Positions 32,827 to 43,582 of a stretch of DNA of 64,000 nucleotides are shown piece after piece. A model generated the notes under the pieces. That model searched no databases, was not told where the DNA came from, and saw only the letters and a program-made list of their open reading frames with translations. The DNA comes from Saussurea involucrata. Taxonomy: Eukaryota > Streptophyta > Magnoliopsida > Asterales > Asteraceae. The DNA lies in the NCBI GenBank assembly GCA_033807775.1, contig CM066322.1, forward strand, positions 19,147,001 to 19,211,000. The letters are read 5' to 3'. The first letter of the stretch is position 1; every line of letters starts with the position of its first letter. Position numbers and translations under genes: made by a program.

Positions 32827-33613
32827 GGGAAGGGTTCAATGGAGAAGTCTAAATATTTTGAGAAATAGAGAAGTGATCATATCCATTGGATTAAATAATC
32901 CACGGTCAAGGAATTCGCGTTACACCTGATTAATGCGCGCGTCCACATTAATTAATAAACGACGCTCAGGGGTATTTAGGGTAGTTTCGTAAAAAATACG
33001 CGGGACATGTTCATATATGAATTTGTGTGATTCATATATGAACCTTTGTAATTCACATATAAAATATTTTTAACTAATTCATATATGAACCTTTGTGATT
33101 CATATATGAATCTTTGTGATTCATATATGAATCAGTTAATTTGTTCATATGAGAATTAGTTAAAAAAATTCATATATAAATCATTAAGGTTCATATATGA
33201 ACACAAAAGTTCATATATGAATTAGTTAAAAAAAGTTTATATGTAAATTACAAAGGTTCATATATGAACACAAAGATTCATATATGAATCAGTTAATTGG
33301 TTCAACTGATTCATATATGAACCTACAATTAATTAGTTTCATATATGAAACACAAAGGTTCATATATGAATCACAAGATTCATATATGAATTAGTTATAA
33401 AGAGTTCATATGTGAATTACAAAGGTTCATATATGAACGTATAGTTCATATGTGAATCACACAGATTCATATATGAACTCAGCCCGTGTTTTTTATAAAC
33501 GGGATGACTAATTACCAAAATACCCTTCCATGTTCAAAATCAGCGCATTTAATCGAAGAGTCACGATCACTTCTCTATTTCTCAAAATATTTAGACTTCT
33601 CAAATGAACCTAA

Positions 33614-33625
<12 letters not shown>
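32827..33625. mobile_element. TIR element carrying a palindrome array
   Basis: The left arm (gagaagtctaaatattttga, gaaatagagaagtgatc) recurs inverted at about 33560-33612 (gatcacttctctatttctca, aaatatttagacttctc). TIRs are about 55-60 bp. The inside is dominated by ttcatatatgaa repeats. Both ends abut TA microsatellites, so no TSD is readable. Superfamily unknown. Confidence 0.7.
33010..33477. repeat. Fifteen copies of the palindrome TTCATATATGAA
   Basis: Fifteen perfect copies and at least four degenerate ones (such as ttcatatgtgaa) are separated by short linkers (cacaaagg, cagttaat). Spacing is irregular, so it is not a simple tandem satellite. Confidence 0.95.

Positions 33626-33646
<21 letters not shown>
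33618..33646. repeat. (TA)n microsatellite
   Basis: About 14 TA units at the right edge of the TIR element. Confidence 0.9.
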
Positions 33647-33647
<1 letters not shown>

Positions 33648-33649
33648 AT

Positions 33650-34320
33650 TCCCGTCCCGTCCCAAATCTAAGTCTTTAACGATCAAACTTCCAATCCATC
33701 CTCATGGTCTAAAGTTTGAAAGATATTTTATGCACGATAGGTCAAATAATGACGGTTCCTCTTCTAGAAAAATCGAAATTAGTCTATAAGCCTTGACCAT
33801 CATGGTTATCAATAGAGATGGCCAAATGGGTTCAGCCTAGTATGGGACCGTCGTTTATGATCCGGTTGCCACATTCCACCGAAAACAAGGCTTGAATCGG
33901 ACTGACCCAGGATCGGTTATGGGACCAACCTGATTTTTTTTTTAAATGTATTTTATTAAGTATATTAAAATAAAAACGTATTTTAGTGTATTCGATTGAT
34001 CCAATTAAATATTTAAAATATATTTGATTGACCAAATTTTTTAATAAAAACGAATATTTTTAGTCTATTTGATTGACCCAATTACAATAAAAATCTATTT
34101 GTTAGTTATTCAATTGATTAAATTCTTTTAAAAATATTTTTATATGTTAAAAAACAATTTTTAAAAAATCAAAAAAATAAGTGGGGACGAATTAGCCAAA
34201 TATTTTTAAGAAGAGTTGTATGTATCTTTTGAATTTTTGAGAAACGTGAAATGTTTGGGACAAGAAATTATTGAGCGACAAAACATCATCCAATATTTAT
34301 ATTTATTACTTTTTTTAAAA
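33650..34320. other. Nothing recognised
   Basis: AT-rich sequence with repeated phrases such as tatttgattgacc near 34020-34080. No coding potential; the short minus frame at 33832-34035 is unrecognised. Confidence 0.5.
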
Positions 34321-34329
34321 ATTCAAATT

Positions 34330-35217
34330 CTACCGACTGATTTCTGGCGCCAATGAAATTTTAAGTATTTGTGTCTATCGGTAATCCGTCGCTAACTCCC
34401 TTGCAAATCCGTTGCTATAATGATCCGTCGCTAATATGTCGCTAAAATGGTTTGTTGCTGACCCGTCGCTAACTAAAAATATCCGTCACTGAAGTCACTA
34501 ATTTGGTCCGTCGCTGATAATATCACCCACCACCATTTTAGCGACGAACTTTGTGATAGATTAGCGATGGAAACTACTTTAGTGACGAATCGTCGACGGG
34601 TTTTTCCATCACTGATAGGGTTAAATTTTGTATTGCTATGAAATCAATGAAAATTTATTACAATTATAAACGATTTTAGCAAAAAACCGTGTAAGATAGA
34701 CACTTTTATAAAAAGTTAACAATTTTTTTAAACAGTTTCATTTAAAAACCGTGTAAGATAGACACTTTTATAAACGGTTAACATAATTTTTTTTAAACGG
34801 TTTCATTTAAAAACCGTGTGGCGCACTTAAAGAGTAAAACAGTCCATCGTAGCGCAAAAGAGCATCCCGCAGAAAGAGGATCCCGTGGAAAGTTTCCACT
34901 TTTCTGTCCAGCTGAAAAATGGAATGGAATAGTCTAAGGTGCTTAATAGCTCCAACAAGCAGATAGACACTTTTATAAACGGTTAGCAGGTATTTTTTAA
35001 ACAGTTCATCTAAAAACCGTGTAAGATGGTGACTTCTATACACGGTTATTTTTTTAAACGGTTTTGAAACCGTGTATAAAAGTTGAGTTTTATACACGGT
35101 TTTGGAACCATATATAAAAGTCCGAAACCTTCACAAACACCGGCCATATATGTGGTTCGAAAACCGTGTATAAAGCCTAAAACAACCGTTTATAAAAACA
35201 TATTTTGCGCTATTGTG
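34330..35217. mobile_element. CACTA-like terminal region with two kinds of subterminal repeat
   Basis: 34380-34620 is packed with ccgtcgctaa or ttagcgacgg variants. 34680-35190 is packed with aaaccgtgtaagatagac or its inverse. Dense short repeats in both orientations are characteristic of CACTA subterminal regions. The right edge tattttgcgctattgtg resembles the TTTTGYGCTATAGTG end. No transposase remains. The frame at 34807-35097 lies in an unrecognised insert within the repeats. Confidence 0.55.
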
Positions 35218-35516
35218 GCGAACCGTAAAGCTTAACCGGACCAAAATATTTTGGTCGAGACCGGGACCGGTTACGACAACGCTGTTTGGGACTGAGTCCG
35301 ACTTGGGTCCATCTTGGTCTCGAACCTATTTTCGACAATCTCTCGTTACTGGTATCTAAAAACGTTAGAATTTCAGCCCAACACCCTTTATTGTTCTGCA
35401 TAATATTTAGTGTAACCTATTCCTCCTAAATTCCCATCTTAATTACCCATTAATTCCTATCAAATACACGAACATTTTAACACTCCAATGGTGTTACAAT
35501 ATGAGATATGAGACAT

Positions 35517-36055
35517 TGTTAGACCTTAGATACACGAATTGAAATTCGTAACACAATATTGAATCAAATGGAAATACTGAATTATTTATATGTATATATA
35601 TATATCCGAAATTTACATATCAATGAAAATACATAATCAAAAGTTCAAGATAAAATACTAACTCGACTTTCTTGATCACGAAGTTGAAGAAGATCGTTAT
35701 TTGGATTGAGGCCTGCCAAGCAGTGTCCTTAGACAGAAATTCGTCCCTCGTACCGTATCGATTGGACGTCTATCTAGAGGATACAACAACACGTTCAAGA
35801 ATCGAACTCTCGAACCCGACGAATCAAACTATGCTTCCACGATGAAGAACAATGAAGAACTTTGAGAGAATTTAAGAGAATATGTGTTTTTGTCTAATCT
35901 GTTACATATGCTTCCTATTTATACTAGATCAACCGGTGCCAATGAACCATTGTAACTGTTCGGTTATGGCGGTTGGAGGATGAAAAGTCACACCTTTTCA
36001 TCTTTGCCCTATTTACATATCTAGTACTTGAGGTATGATTGAGATTATCTCAACA
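35517..36055 (-). repeat. 3' LTR of the copia element (539 bp)
   Basis: On the plus strand it starts tgttagacc and ends atctcaaca. It lacks the 5-bp and 22-bp insertions present in the other LTR. Confidence 0.93.
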
Positions 36056-36070
36056 ATACCCCACATTTTC
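36056..36070 (-). other. Polypurine tract of the copia element
   Basis: On the minus strand, aaaatgtggggtat lies against the 3' LTR. A second copy of the same purine phrase, followed by tgttagag, lies about 35 bases upstream. Confidence 0.7.
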
Positions 36071-36580
36071 TATTCAAACTCTAACAATACCCCACATTTG
36101 AATAGAAAATAATATATTCTCAAAGTATTGACGAAGAGTCTTGAACTAACTTTGTGGGTAGTGACGAAGAGTCTTGAACTAACCACGTTTTGTAGTAAGT
36201 CAAGGCAATGAATATCACACATATCATGTTTATGCATAGTTGACTCTTACCGTTGTGTTCATTTCGGTCGTGAACAATCCTTTCTTCATGAGAATTTTAG
36301 AAGACGTAGCCATGTCCGTCCTCAAAGATGCGACCCCACATCAATCTCACATAGGTAATACTGATCAAGAATACTCCGTTGTATTCCACCATAATAGCTA
36401 TCAGCATTATTAAGAATGTAACATTCAACCCTATATCATCAACGGAAAACAAAGGAAAACATCATAGGAATAGGCATACCTTTGTTTAATTGCTTCTTAA
36501 GTTGTCCCCGACTAGTTTGCCTATTGAACCTAGACCATGGGATCTCCAATTTCGCTAGGTTAGGTTGCCGCCGAGGAAAC

Positions 36581-36850
36581 TCATTGTGTTGGCTTTAAGC
36601 CCACTCCCCTTGATGTGAAGGATACTTGCTCTCTACTTGGGCCCTTTGTCAAAGGATCGGCAATGTTCTCCTTTGACTTTACATAGTCAATGAAAATGAT
36701 TCCATTTTTCAGCAAGTCCTTTATAGTGTTGTGGCGCCTTCGTATGTTTCGGGACTTTCCATTGTAGATCTGATTCTTCGCTCTTGTGAGAGCGGCCATA
36801 CTATCACAATGGATACCAATAGCAGTCACCGGTTTTGGCCACAACGGAAT
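36581..36850 (-). pseudogene. Copia RNase H, C-terminal part
   Basis: The frame reads IHCDSMAALTRAKNQIYNGK, then SRNIRRRHNTIKDLL and VKSKENIADPLTKG. These are the closing motifs of copia RNase H, including the D of HCDSxxA and the final IADxLTK. It continues the frame at 39224-39913 across the solo LTR: the last codons on that side (EGI) and the first on this side (LWPKP) join at the duplicated ggaat. The break is therefore purely due to the insertion. Confidence 0.9.
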
Positions 36851-37532
36851 TGTAACATCCCAAAATTTTATAAATGGTTTATGTTTGATTTATTAAATAA
36901 ATTGAGTATATTTATTTAATAAGTTAGGATTGGTTATTTGATAAATTAATTTTAGAGTTTAACCCCGAGTAAGTTACGTAAATTGTTTGTGGAATAATAA
37001 GTAATGGGGTAAGCTTTGATTTTAATTTGGAAGATTGAGGGTTCATTTTGACAATTGAGGAAAGTTGGAGGATGTATGGTTATTTGTTAAGTGAGGTGTC
37101 AACCTCACAGTGAAAGAGAGATTGGATGAGGAGGTGTCCTTCTCATAAACTCTATGTATTCAGTTGGTGTAAAAAGATTGTGTGTGTGTGTGTGCTCTTC
37201 GTGAAAACAAAGAAAAAGAGAGAAAGAGATAGAAATGAGAAGAAAAGAAAAGAAAAGAAGAAGAAGGAAGGAAATAGCTTATAATCTGCTGGATTTTGGA
37301 ATCAAGTTAAGAGGTTTAAGGTAACGTATCTTACCATAATCTTTCCTATTTGTAAATAAAGTTTTTATATAAAGCTAGAAAATGGGTTATGATGATTTTG
37401 TTGCTGTTTTAATGATTTGTGAAATCTGGGTTGAAAATATGTTAGAGTAGTATTATAAAATATATCTGCAAAGTTATAGAATCAAACATGGTTTAAAAAT
37501 AAAGATTTCTGGGTTTATACGATTTTAGTAAG

Positions 37533-37768
37533 TTGCGATAGATATGAAGATTTGCATAAATTCATAAGTGTTGCAACCTTGGGTTGCGACAGACTCATTG
37601 GTATCGCAATGGTGTGTTGCGATAAGAAGTCCATCGAAATAGTTGTTTGCGATAGAAGTAGGTATCGCAGTAGTTGGTTGCGATAGAAAGGCTTGTGTCG
37701 CAGTAGTGGCTTGCGATAGTCACTGTGCATTGCGATAGGAGGTTGTTACAATATAGTGGGTTGCGATA
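37533..37768 (+). repeat. TTGCGATA array in LTR B
   Basis: Seven direct TTGCGATA motifs and two inverted TATCGCA motifs, with variants such as ttgcgaca and gtcgcag, occur in 236 bp. It sits just upstream of the possible donor, as the CCGGA arrays do in LTR families A and C. Confidence 0.88.
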
Positions 37769-37926
37769 AAAGTTGTGAGTTTTAGGATTATTGGTGTTTA
37801 AAGGTTTTAAAACAGTAGATTAATACCAGTACAAATGTATATGGGTATTTCAGATCTCTGTGAAGTCAGTGGTGGACATTCTTACAACTTTGTGAAGGAT
37901 CGAAATAGTGATATTTCTACTACCAG

Positions 37927-38954
37927 GTGAGTTCATTCTTACCTTACCTTTTTATAATGTTTTTAAAGTATGGTAAGGTGTATTTTATGAATGAACTGTT
38001 TTGGGATGGATTTTGGAAGAATGATTTTATGAAGTAAAAGTTATCATCTTTAATAAATGATGGTGCTTAAATTCAAATGATGATATTGGAAAATGAATTA
38101 TACCAAATTATGAACGAGTACAAATAGGTGATATGGATCCATAGATATTAGTGGTTATGTACACTTGGAGTAGATGAGGATTATTCATTATTCCGTACAA
38201 GTGTTACTATTGGATTTAATGGGTAAGTGGGTTACAGTAATGATTATATCAAGAATCGTGGGTGATGATATTGAGGGTTAGATTTATGATAAAAGAATTG
38301 ACATCTTAAGTATGATTTGCTTATGATGAATGTTTTGAGAGATTTGTAAAGGAGATTTGCTCATACTGAATGATATGAGGAATCTGTGTAATATAAATAT
38401 GATTTGCTCATACTGAATGATATGAGGAATCTGTGGGATAGAAATGTGATTTGCTCATACTGAATGATATGAGGAATCTGTGTAATATAAATATGATTTG
38501 CTCATACTGAATGATATGAGGAATCTGTGGGATAGAAATGTGATTTGCTCATACTGAATGATATGAGGAATCTGTGATTTGCTTATACTGAATGATATGA
38601 GGAATCTGTGGAATGTAAATAGGAGATTTGCTCATACTGAATGATATGAGGAATCTGTGTAATACAAATATGATTCGCTCATACTGAATGATACGAGGAA
38701 TCTATTTCTTGGAATAATAATCCTTGGAGATTCATAGTGTGGGTCTGGAACATGAGAAATGACTGAATTCGTGTCAGGTTGTATTCATGGGATCGGGGTA
38801 AACTTCGTTATTGAAAGATGGTTACGCATGTGGTAAGAAGAAGGGTAATCAGGTTTGGTATAACTTGTTTACAATGTTTTATAAATATTAATTTGAAACT
38901 GAATGTTCTCACTAGGCATTAGCTTAATCGTTTCAAATAATGTTTTCTTACCAG
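37927..38954 (+). other. Possible LTR intron (family B)
   Basis: The donor CCAG|GTGAGT starts the intron at 37927. The acceptor tgttttcttaccag|g ends at 38954, with cttaat (38923-38928) as a weaker branch match. The same acceptor is at 139 in the partial relative. Confidence 0.45.
38311..38703 (+). repeat. About nine copies of a 47-bp minisatellite
   Basis: The core is gatttgctcatactgaatga followed by tatgaggaatctgtg. Two tails (taatataaatat and ggatagaaatgt) alternate through copies 2-5, so the array grew by duplication of a two-unit block. Confidence 0.93.
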
Positions 38955-39223
38955 GTACTAGCTCGGGAAGGTAAATGGATGTGGGACGAGCGCATTTTGG
39001 ATTAGTGGAGAAGTTAAACTTATGTTAAGGTGTTGATAGATTGCTTAGATAATCTAGTTAATCTAATTATAGTGACATGATTAGATTAATAGGTTATTTG
39101 AAGAATTCTATATTGTAAATACGATCTCATGGTTAATTCTCCACTTATGTATAAAGTTTATGTTTAAATCTTGTGATAAATTTAAGGTTTAAATTAGCCC
39201 TGATTTTAGGGTGTTACAGGAAT

Positions 39224-39913
39224 ACCCTCTAGGAAGCTTTTTAGCCATTCGGCTTCTTCAGCGGCTTTGTCTAATGCGACAAATTCTGCTTCCATAGTTG
39301 ATCTGGTATTCACAGTTTGTTTGGAAGATTTCCAAGATATCGCTGCTCCACCAAGTGTGAATACATATCCACTTGTGGACTTACTCTCCGAATGGTTGGA
39401 AATCCAATTAGCATCACAATATCCTTCTAGTACGGGAGGATATTTGGTATAGTATAACCCATAGTTCATAGTGTATTTGAGATATCGAAGCACTCTTATA
39501 AGTGCATACCAATGATCCTTACTTGGGTTATGTGAGTATCGACTAAGTCTACTCACGGTATATGCTAGATCCGGTCTCGTACAATTCATAATGTACATCA
39601 AACTTCCAAGCACTTGAGTGTATTCCAATTGAGACACACTCTCTCCTTGATTCTTCTTAAGTTGACTTGAAGGATCGAATGGAGTCACAACCGGTTTGTC
39701 ATCATAATGACCAAACTTTCGCAACACCTTCTCAACATAGTGAGATTGGGTAAGGATGTAACCATTTGGATCCTTTTTAATCTTTATACCAAGGATAACA
39801 TCAACAACTCCCATATCTTTCATATCAAATGCGGAGTTTAACATCTTCTTGGTTTGGTTTATTACATCCAACTTTGATCCCATGATGAGCATATCATCAA
39901 CATACATAAGCAT
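39224..39913 (-). pseudogene. Copia RT (catalytic end) and RNase H (N-terminal part)
   Basis: The frame begins with MLMYVDDMLIMGS, the copia YVDD catalytic box. It continues through SQLEYTQVLGSLMYI, RPDLAYTVSRLSRY, LRYLKYTMNYGLYY and the RNase H opening (SGYVFTLGGAAISWKSSKQT, STMEAEFVALDKA). It is out of frame with the upstream pol. Between YKDAYV and the YVDD box about 13 bases appear to be missing, near 39900. It is cut at its end by the solo LTR. Confidence 0.9.
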
Positions 39914-42428
39914 CTTTGTATTGTTTCACATCAATACACTTATCACATTCATTTATGTGATAACCATTTGACAACATAGTGTTATCAAATTTCTCATGCC
40001 ACTGCTTTGGCGCTTGTTTAAGTCCATAAAGAGACTTAATCAACTTACAGACTTTGTTCTCTTGGCCTTTTACAACAAAACCTTCCGGTTGTTTCATATA
40101 TATCTCTTCTTCTAATTCACCATTCAAGAACGCGGTTTTCACATCCATTAGATGTATCTCTAAGTTATGTATAGCCGCTATCGCAATCAACGTCCGTATA
40201 GACGTGATCCTAGTAACCGATGAATAGGTGTCGAAGAAGTCTTGACCTTCCTTTTGTCGGTACCCCTTGGAAACTAGTCGAGCTTTGTACTTCTCTATAG
40301 TGTCATCGAGTCTCAATTTCCGCTTGAAGATCCATTTATGACCAATTACCTTGTGACCCGGTGGTAAATCTACCAATCTCCATGTGTTATTTTGAACAAT
40401 GGAGTCTATCTCACCTTGAATAGCCTCTTTCCAATAAGGTGCCTCCGATGAATCCATGACGGCTTTATAGGATTGAGGTTCTTCATCGACAACAAATGTC
40501 ATGAAGTCGGGTCCAAAGTCTTTAGCAATCTTTCCCCTTTTACTTCTTCTAGGCTCCAAGTTTTCTTCTTGAGCCTTAGATGTACCTTCTTCGTTTGGTT
40601 TCTCAACACAATCGGTGTTCTCTACTTCACATACTCTCTTCCTTGGATTATAGATTTCTTTCCCTTTATCCTTGTAAGGAAATATGTGTTCAAAGAATTC
40701 AGCCTCAATTGATTCCATAATTGTGTTGTTGTGGATATCTTCATTGTTTGACTTATAGACCAGAAATCTATAAGCAGCGCTATTACTTGCCGGACCAAGA
40801 TATACACAATCAATGGTCTTCGGTCCAAGTTTTGTCCTTTTGGGTAAAGGTACTTGAACCTTTGCTAGGCAACCCCACACTTTCATCCTTTTGTAGGAAG
40901 GAAGTTTTCCTTTCCATAGTTCATAAGGTGATTTATCGCTCTTTTTATGAGGAATTCTATTAAGTATCATATTTGCAGTTAAGCATGTTTCACCCCACAA
41001 ACTATGTGGTGCTCCCGACGTAATCAACATTGAATTAATCATGTTTTTCAATGTTCTATTTTTCCTTTCGGCTACTCCATTTTGTTGTGGAGTATAGGGA
41101 GCCGTGGTTTGGGGAACTATGCCATGATGAGAACAAAATTCTGCAAAGTCCTTAGACTCATACTCTCCTCCTCTATCGGATCTCAGAATTTTTATTTTTT
41201 TATCAAGTTGATTTTCAACTTCAGCCTTGTATGTCTTAAACATATTCAAAGCTTCATCTTTGGTATGTATTAGGTATACATAACAATATTTACTGCAATC
41301 ATCAATAAATGATACACAATAGTTCTTTCCTCCACGTGTGGGTGTGGCTTTATAATCACATAAATCGCTGTGGATTAGTCCAAGTATTTGATTAGACTTT
41401 TCAACAGATTTGTGTGGATGGATTGAATATTTATATTCAACACATACCTCACATTTTGTCTTGTTATCCATGGAACACTTGGGTAATAACCCAAGTCTTG
41501 TCATCCTTTGTAAGGATCGGAAGTTTACATGTCCTAGACGGGAATGCCATAAGGAAGAAGAGTCAAGCATGTACATAGAAGCAGAGCTAGATCCTGCGGT
41601 TTTATTGCTATTTACAACATTTACAATATTTACAATATTTACATCATCATTGTTCATCACACTAAGTTTGAAGAACCCCTCATTTAGGTAGCCCTTTCCA
41701 ACATACATCCCACCCTTAGTAATCACAAATTTATCTGATTCAAACACCATCTTGAATCCTTTGTTACTAAGTGTGGGTCCAGAAATCAAGTTCTTGGTAA
41801 TAGCCGGTACATGCAAGACATTGGTGAGCACAAGTTCCTTCCCCGATGTAAGCTTGAGATTCACCTTCCCCTTCCTTTCAACTTTTGCGGTCGTGGCATT
41901 ACCCATATACATGGGTTTTTCATCATCAACTTTTTGGTATGTAGCAAACATGTTCTTGGAGTTACAAATATGTTTGGTGGCACTGGTATCAACCCACCAA
42001 TCGATCACGTTTGTAACCATAAAAGCCTCAATTACTCCAACGAATTGATTTGGAGCATTGACCACATTGGCTTGATGGGGGTTTCCACCGGCACCTCCTC
42101 CTCCGGCGCCTCCTCCTCCGGGACCACCATGGTTTCTCCTATGGCGGCAATCCTTCGCTCGATGCCCCGGCTTGCCGCATACCCAACAACTCATCACAGG
42201 CTTCTTGAAAGGCCTTCGTTGTACGGATAGTGGGTTTGAAGCATTGAGATTTTGCTTGAAACCCATCGCCTTTCCCTTTCCTTTTTGGAACTTTGACTTT
42301 GATGAGTTTCCGGTAACCATGTTTGCATTTGGTTCCAACGAGATTGCATCCGCCTTCTCGTTCATCCGGTTGTCCTCCTCCACCCGCAATTTGAGTATCA
42401 ATTGCTCAAAACTCATATCCTCGGACAA
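39897..42428 (-). pseudogene. Copia gag C-terminus, protease, integrase and RT N-terminal part (843 aa)
   Basis: A zinc knuckle lies at residues 81-94 (CWVCGKPGHRAKDC). The protease site at 147-149 reads D-T-S where D-S/T-G is usual, possibly inactivating. The integrase HHCC is H295, H300, C326, C329, and its DDE triad is D355, D418 and E454 (SDLCDYK, RSDRGGEYE, QNGVAERKNR). RT follows, with LMDVKTAFLNGEL holding the first catalytic Asp, then SLYGLKQAPKQWHEKF. The frame ends at the deletion before YVDD. The true frame would continue upstream from the shorter gag frame at 42456-42992, from which it is separated by a stop and a frameshift. Confidence 0.92.
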
Positions 42429-42455
42429 ATGTTTAAGATAGAGTTTAAAAATTTT

Positions 42456-42992
42456 CTAGGATGGAGGTAACTTGTCAATAATTGAACCAATAGCAAAGTT
42501 AGAGTTGATGCCCATACCTTCGACTTCCAATTCATGGACCAAGATTTGCATTTCTTCTACTTGTTTCACGACCGGTTTGGAATCCGTCATCTTATAGTTT
42601 AGGAATTTGCCCACGATAAATCGTTTGGAACAAGCGACTTCCGTCTTGTACTTTGATTCCAACGACTCCCAAATTTCTCTTGCCGTATTGAAGGATGAAT
42701 AAATGTCATAAAGACCATCATCCAAACCATTAAGGATAAAATTCCGGAAATTATATTCGTTTGCGTTCCAAATATCCAAGGATCGTTGGAACATAGCCAA
42801 TTCAATTTGGGATGGGGCGTTTTCTCCTTCTCCAACCGGCGGTGTCGGTGCTTGATCGGTAAGCACGTTAGACACTTTCAAAGTTGTCAAGTAGAAGAGC
42901 ATCTTTTGTTGCCATCTTCTAAAATCGGAACCCTTAAACTTTTCGGGTTTCTCCACACTCGATTTCAACAAGGAAGAGTTTTCCATCGTCAA
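42456..42992 (-). pseudogene. Copia gag, N-terminal part (178 aa)
   Basis: The frame begins 20 bases after the 5' LTR with MTMENSSLLKSS. It contains EKFKGSDFRRWQQKMLFYL, TAREIWESLESKYKTE and MQILVHELEVEGM, all copia gag (UBN2) motifs. It ends ...IIDKLPPS followed by TAG, where Trp (TGG) is expected. A base is also missing a few codons later (aaaattttaaac), so both a nonsense change and a frameshift separate it from the downstream frame. Confidence 0.9.
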
Positions 42993-43011
42993 CGAAATTT
43001 CTGTCTAAGAT
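42993..43011 (-). other. Non-tRNA primer region, complementary to the leader
   Basis: On the minus strand the LTR is followed by AT and then CTTAGACAGAAATTTCG. No TGG of a tRNA-CCA site is present. The segment is complementary to 43223-43238 inside the same LTR over 14 contiguous bases, plus two more after a one-base bulge. Confidence 0.75.
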
Positions 43012-43577
43012 TGTTAGACCTTAGATACACGAATTGAAATTCGTAACACAATATTGAATCAAATGGAAATACTGAATTATTTATATGTATATATATATAT
43101 CCGAAATTTACATATCAATGAAAATACATAATCAAAAGTTCAAGATAAAATACTAACTCGACTTTCTTGATCACGAAGTTGAAGAAGATCGTTATTTGGA
43201 TTGAGGCCTGCCAAGCAGTGTCCTTAGACAGAAATTCGTCCCTCGTACCGTATCGATTGGACGTCTATCTAGAGGATACAACAACCCGTTCAAGAATCGA
43301 ACTCTCGAACCCGACGAATCAAACTATGCTTCCACGATGAAGAACAATGAAGAACTTTGAGAGAACTTAAGAGAATATGTGTTTTTGTCTGTCATAATCT
43401 GTTACATATGCTTCCTATTTATACTAGATCAACCGGTGCCAATGAACCATTGTAACTGTTCGGTTATGGCGGTTGGAGGATGAAAAGTCACACCTTTTCA
43501 TATGAAAAGTCACACTTTTTCATCTTTGCCCTATTTACATATCTAGTACTTGAGGTATGATTGAGATTATCCCAACA
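43012..43577 (-). repeat. 5' LTR of the copia element (566 bp)
   Basis: It has the same termini as the left LTR. A TATAAATAG box on the minus strand lies at 43423-43415. It contains a 22-bp near-duplication (tatgaaaagtcacacttttt region) and a 5-bp insertion absent from the left LTR. Confidence 0.93.
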
Positions 43578-43582
43578 GACAT

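Larger units (their letters stand above)
36851..39218 (+). mobile_element. Solo LTR of a gypsy-type element (family B), 2368 bp
   Basis: It begins tgtaacatccc and ends gggtgttaca. A perfect 5-bp duplication ggaat lies at 36846-36850 and 39219-39223. There is no internal region, so it is the product of LTR-LTR recombination after insertion into copia RNase H. It contains a TTGCGATA array (37533-37768), a possible intron (37927-38954) and a 47-bp minisatellite inside that intron. The first 428 bases of the window are the end of a relative. Confidence 0.94.
35517..43577 (-). mobile_element. Young Ty1/copia element, split by a gypsy-type solo LTR
   Basis: The LTRs (35517-36055 and 43012-43577) are bounded by a perfect duplication gacat (35512-35516, 43578-43582). 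The element reads leftward: gag, protease, integrase, RT, RNase H in copia order. By eye the LTRs differ by three substitutions plus two insertions (5 and 22 bp) in the right copy. The interior is broken by a nonsense change with a 1-base loss in gag, a deletion in RT and the solo LTR 36851-39218 in RNase H. No tRNA-type primer site follows the 5' LTR. Confidence 0.95.

Noticed and set aside
33010..33477. Spaced palindromes resembling CRISPR repeats
   Set aside because: Spacers are short, variable and similar to each other; the array is within a eukaryotic TIR element.
34807..35097. 96-aa minus-strand frame in the CACTA-like region
   Set aside because: Half of it is the translation of the aaaccgtgta subterminal repeats; the remainder resembles nothing recognised.
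38311..38703. Regular 47-bp repeats that superficially look like a CRISPR array
   Set aside because: Repeat units abut without unique spacers, and the sequence is inside a plant LTR.
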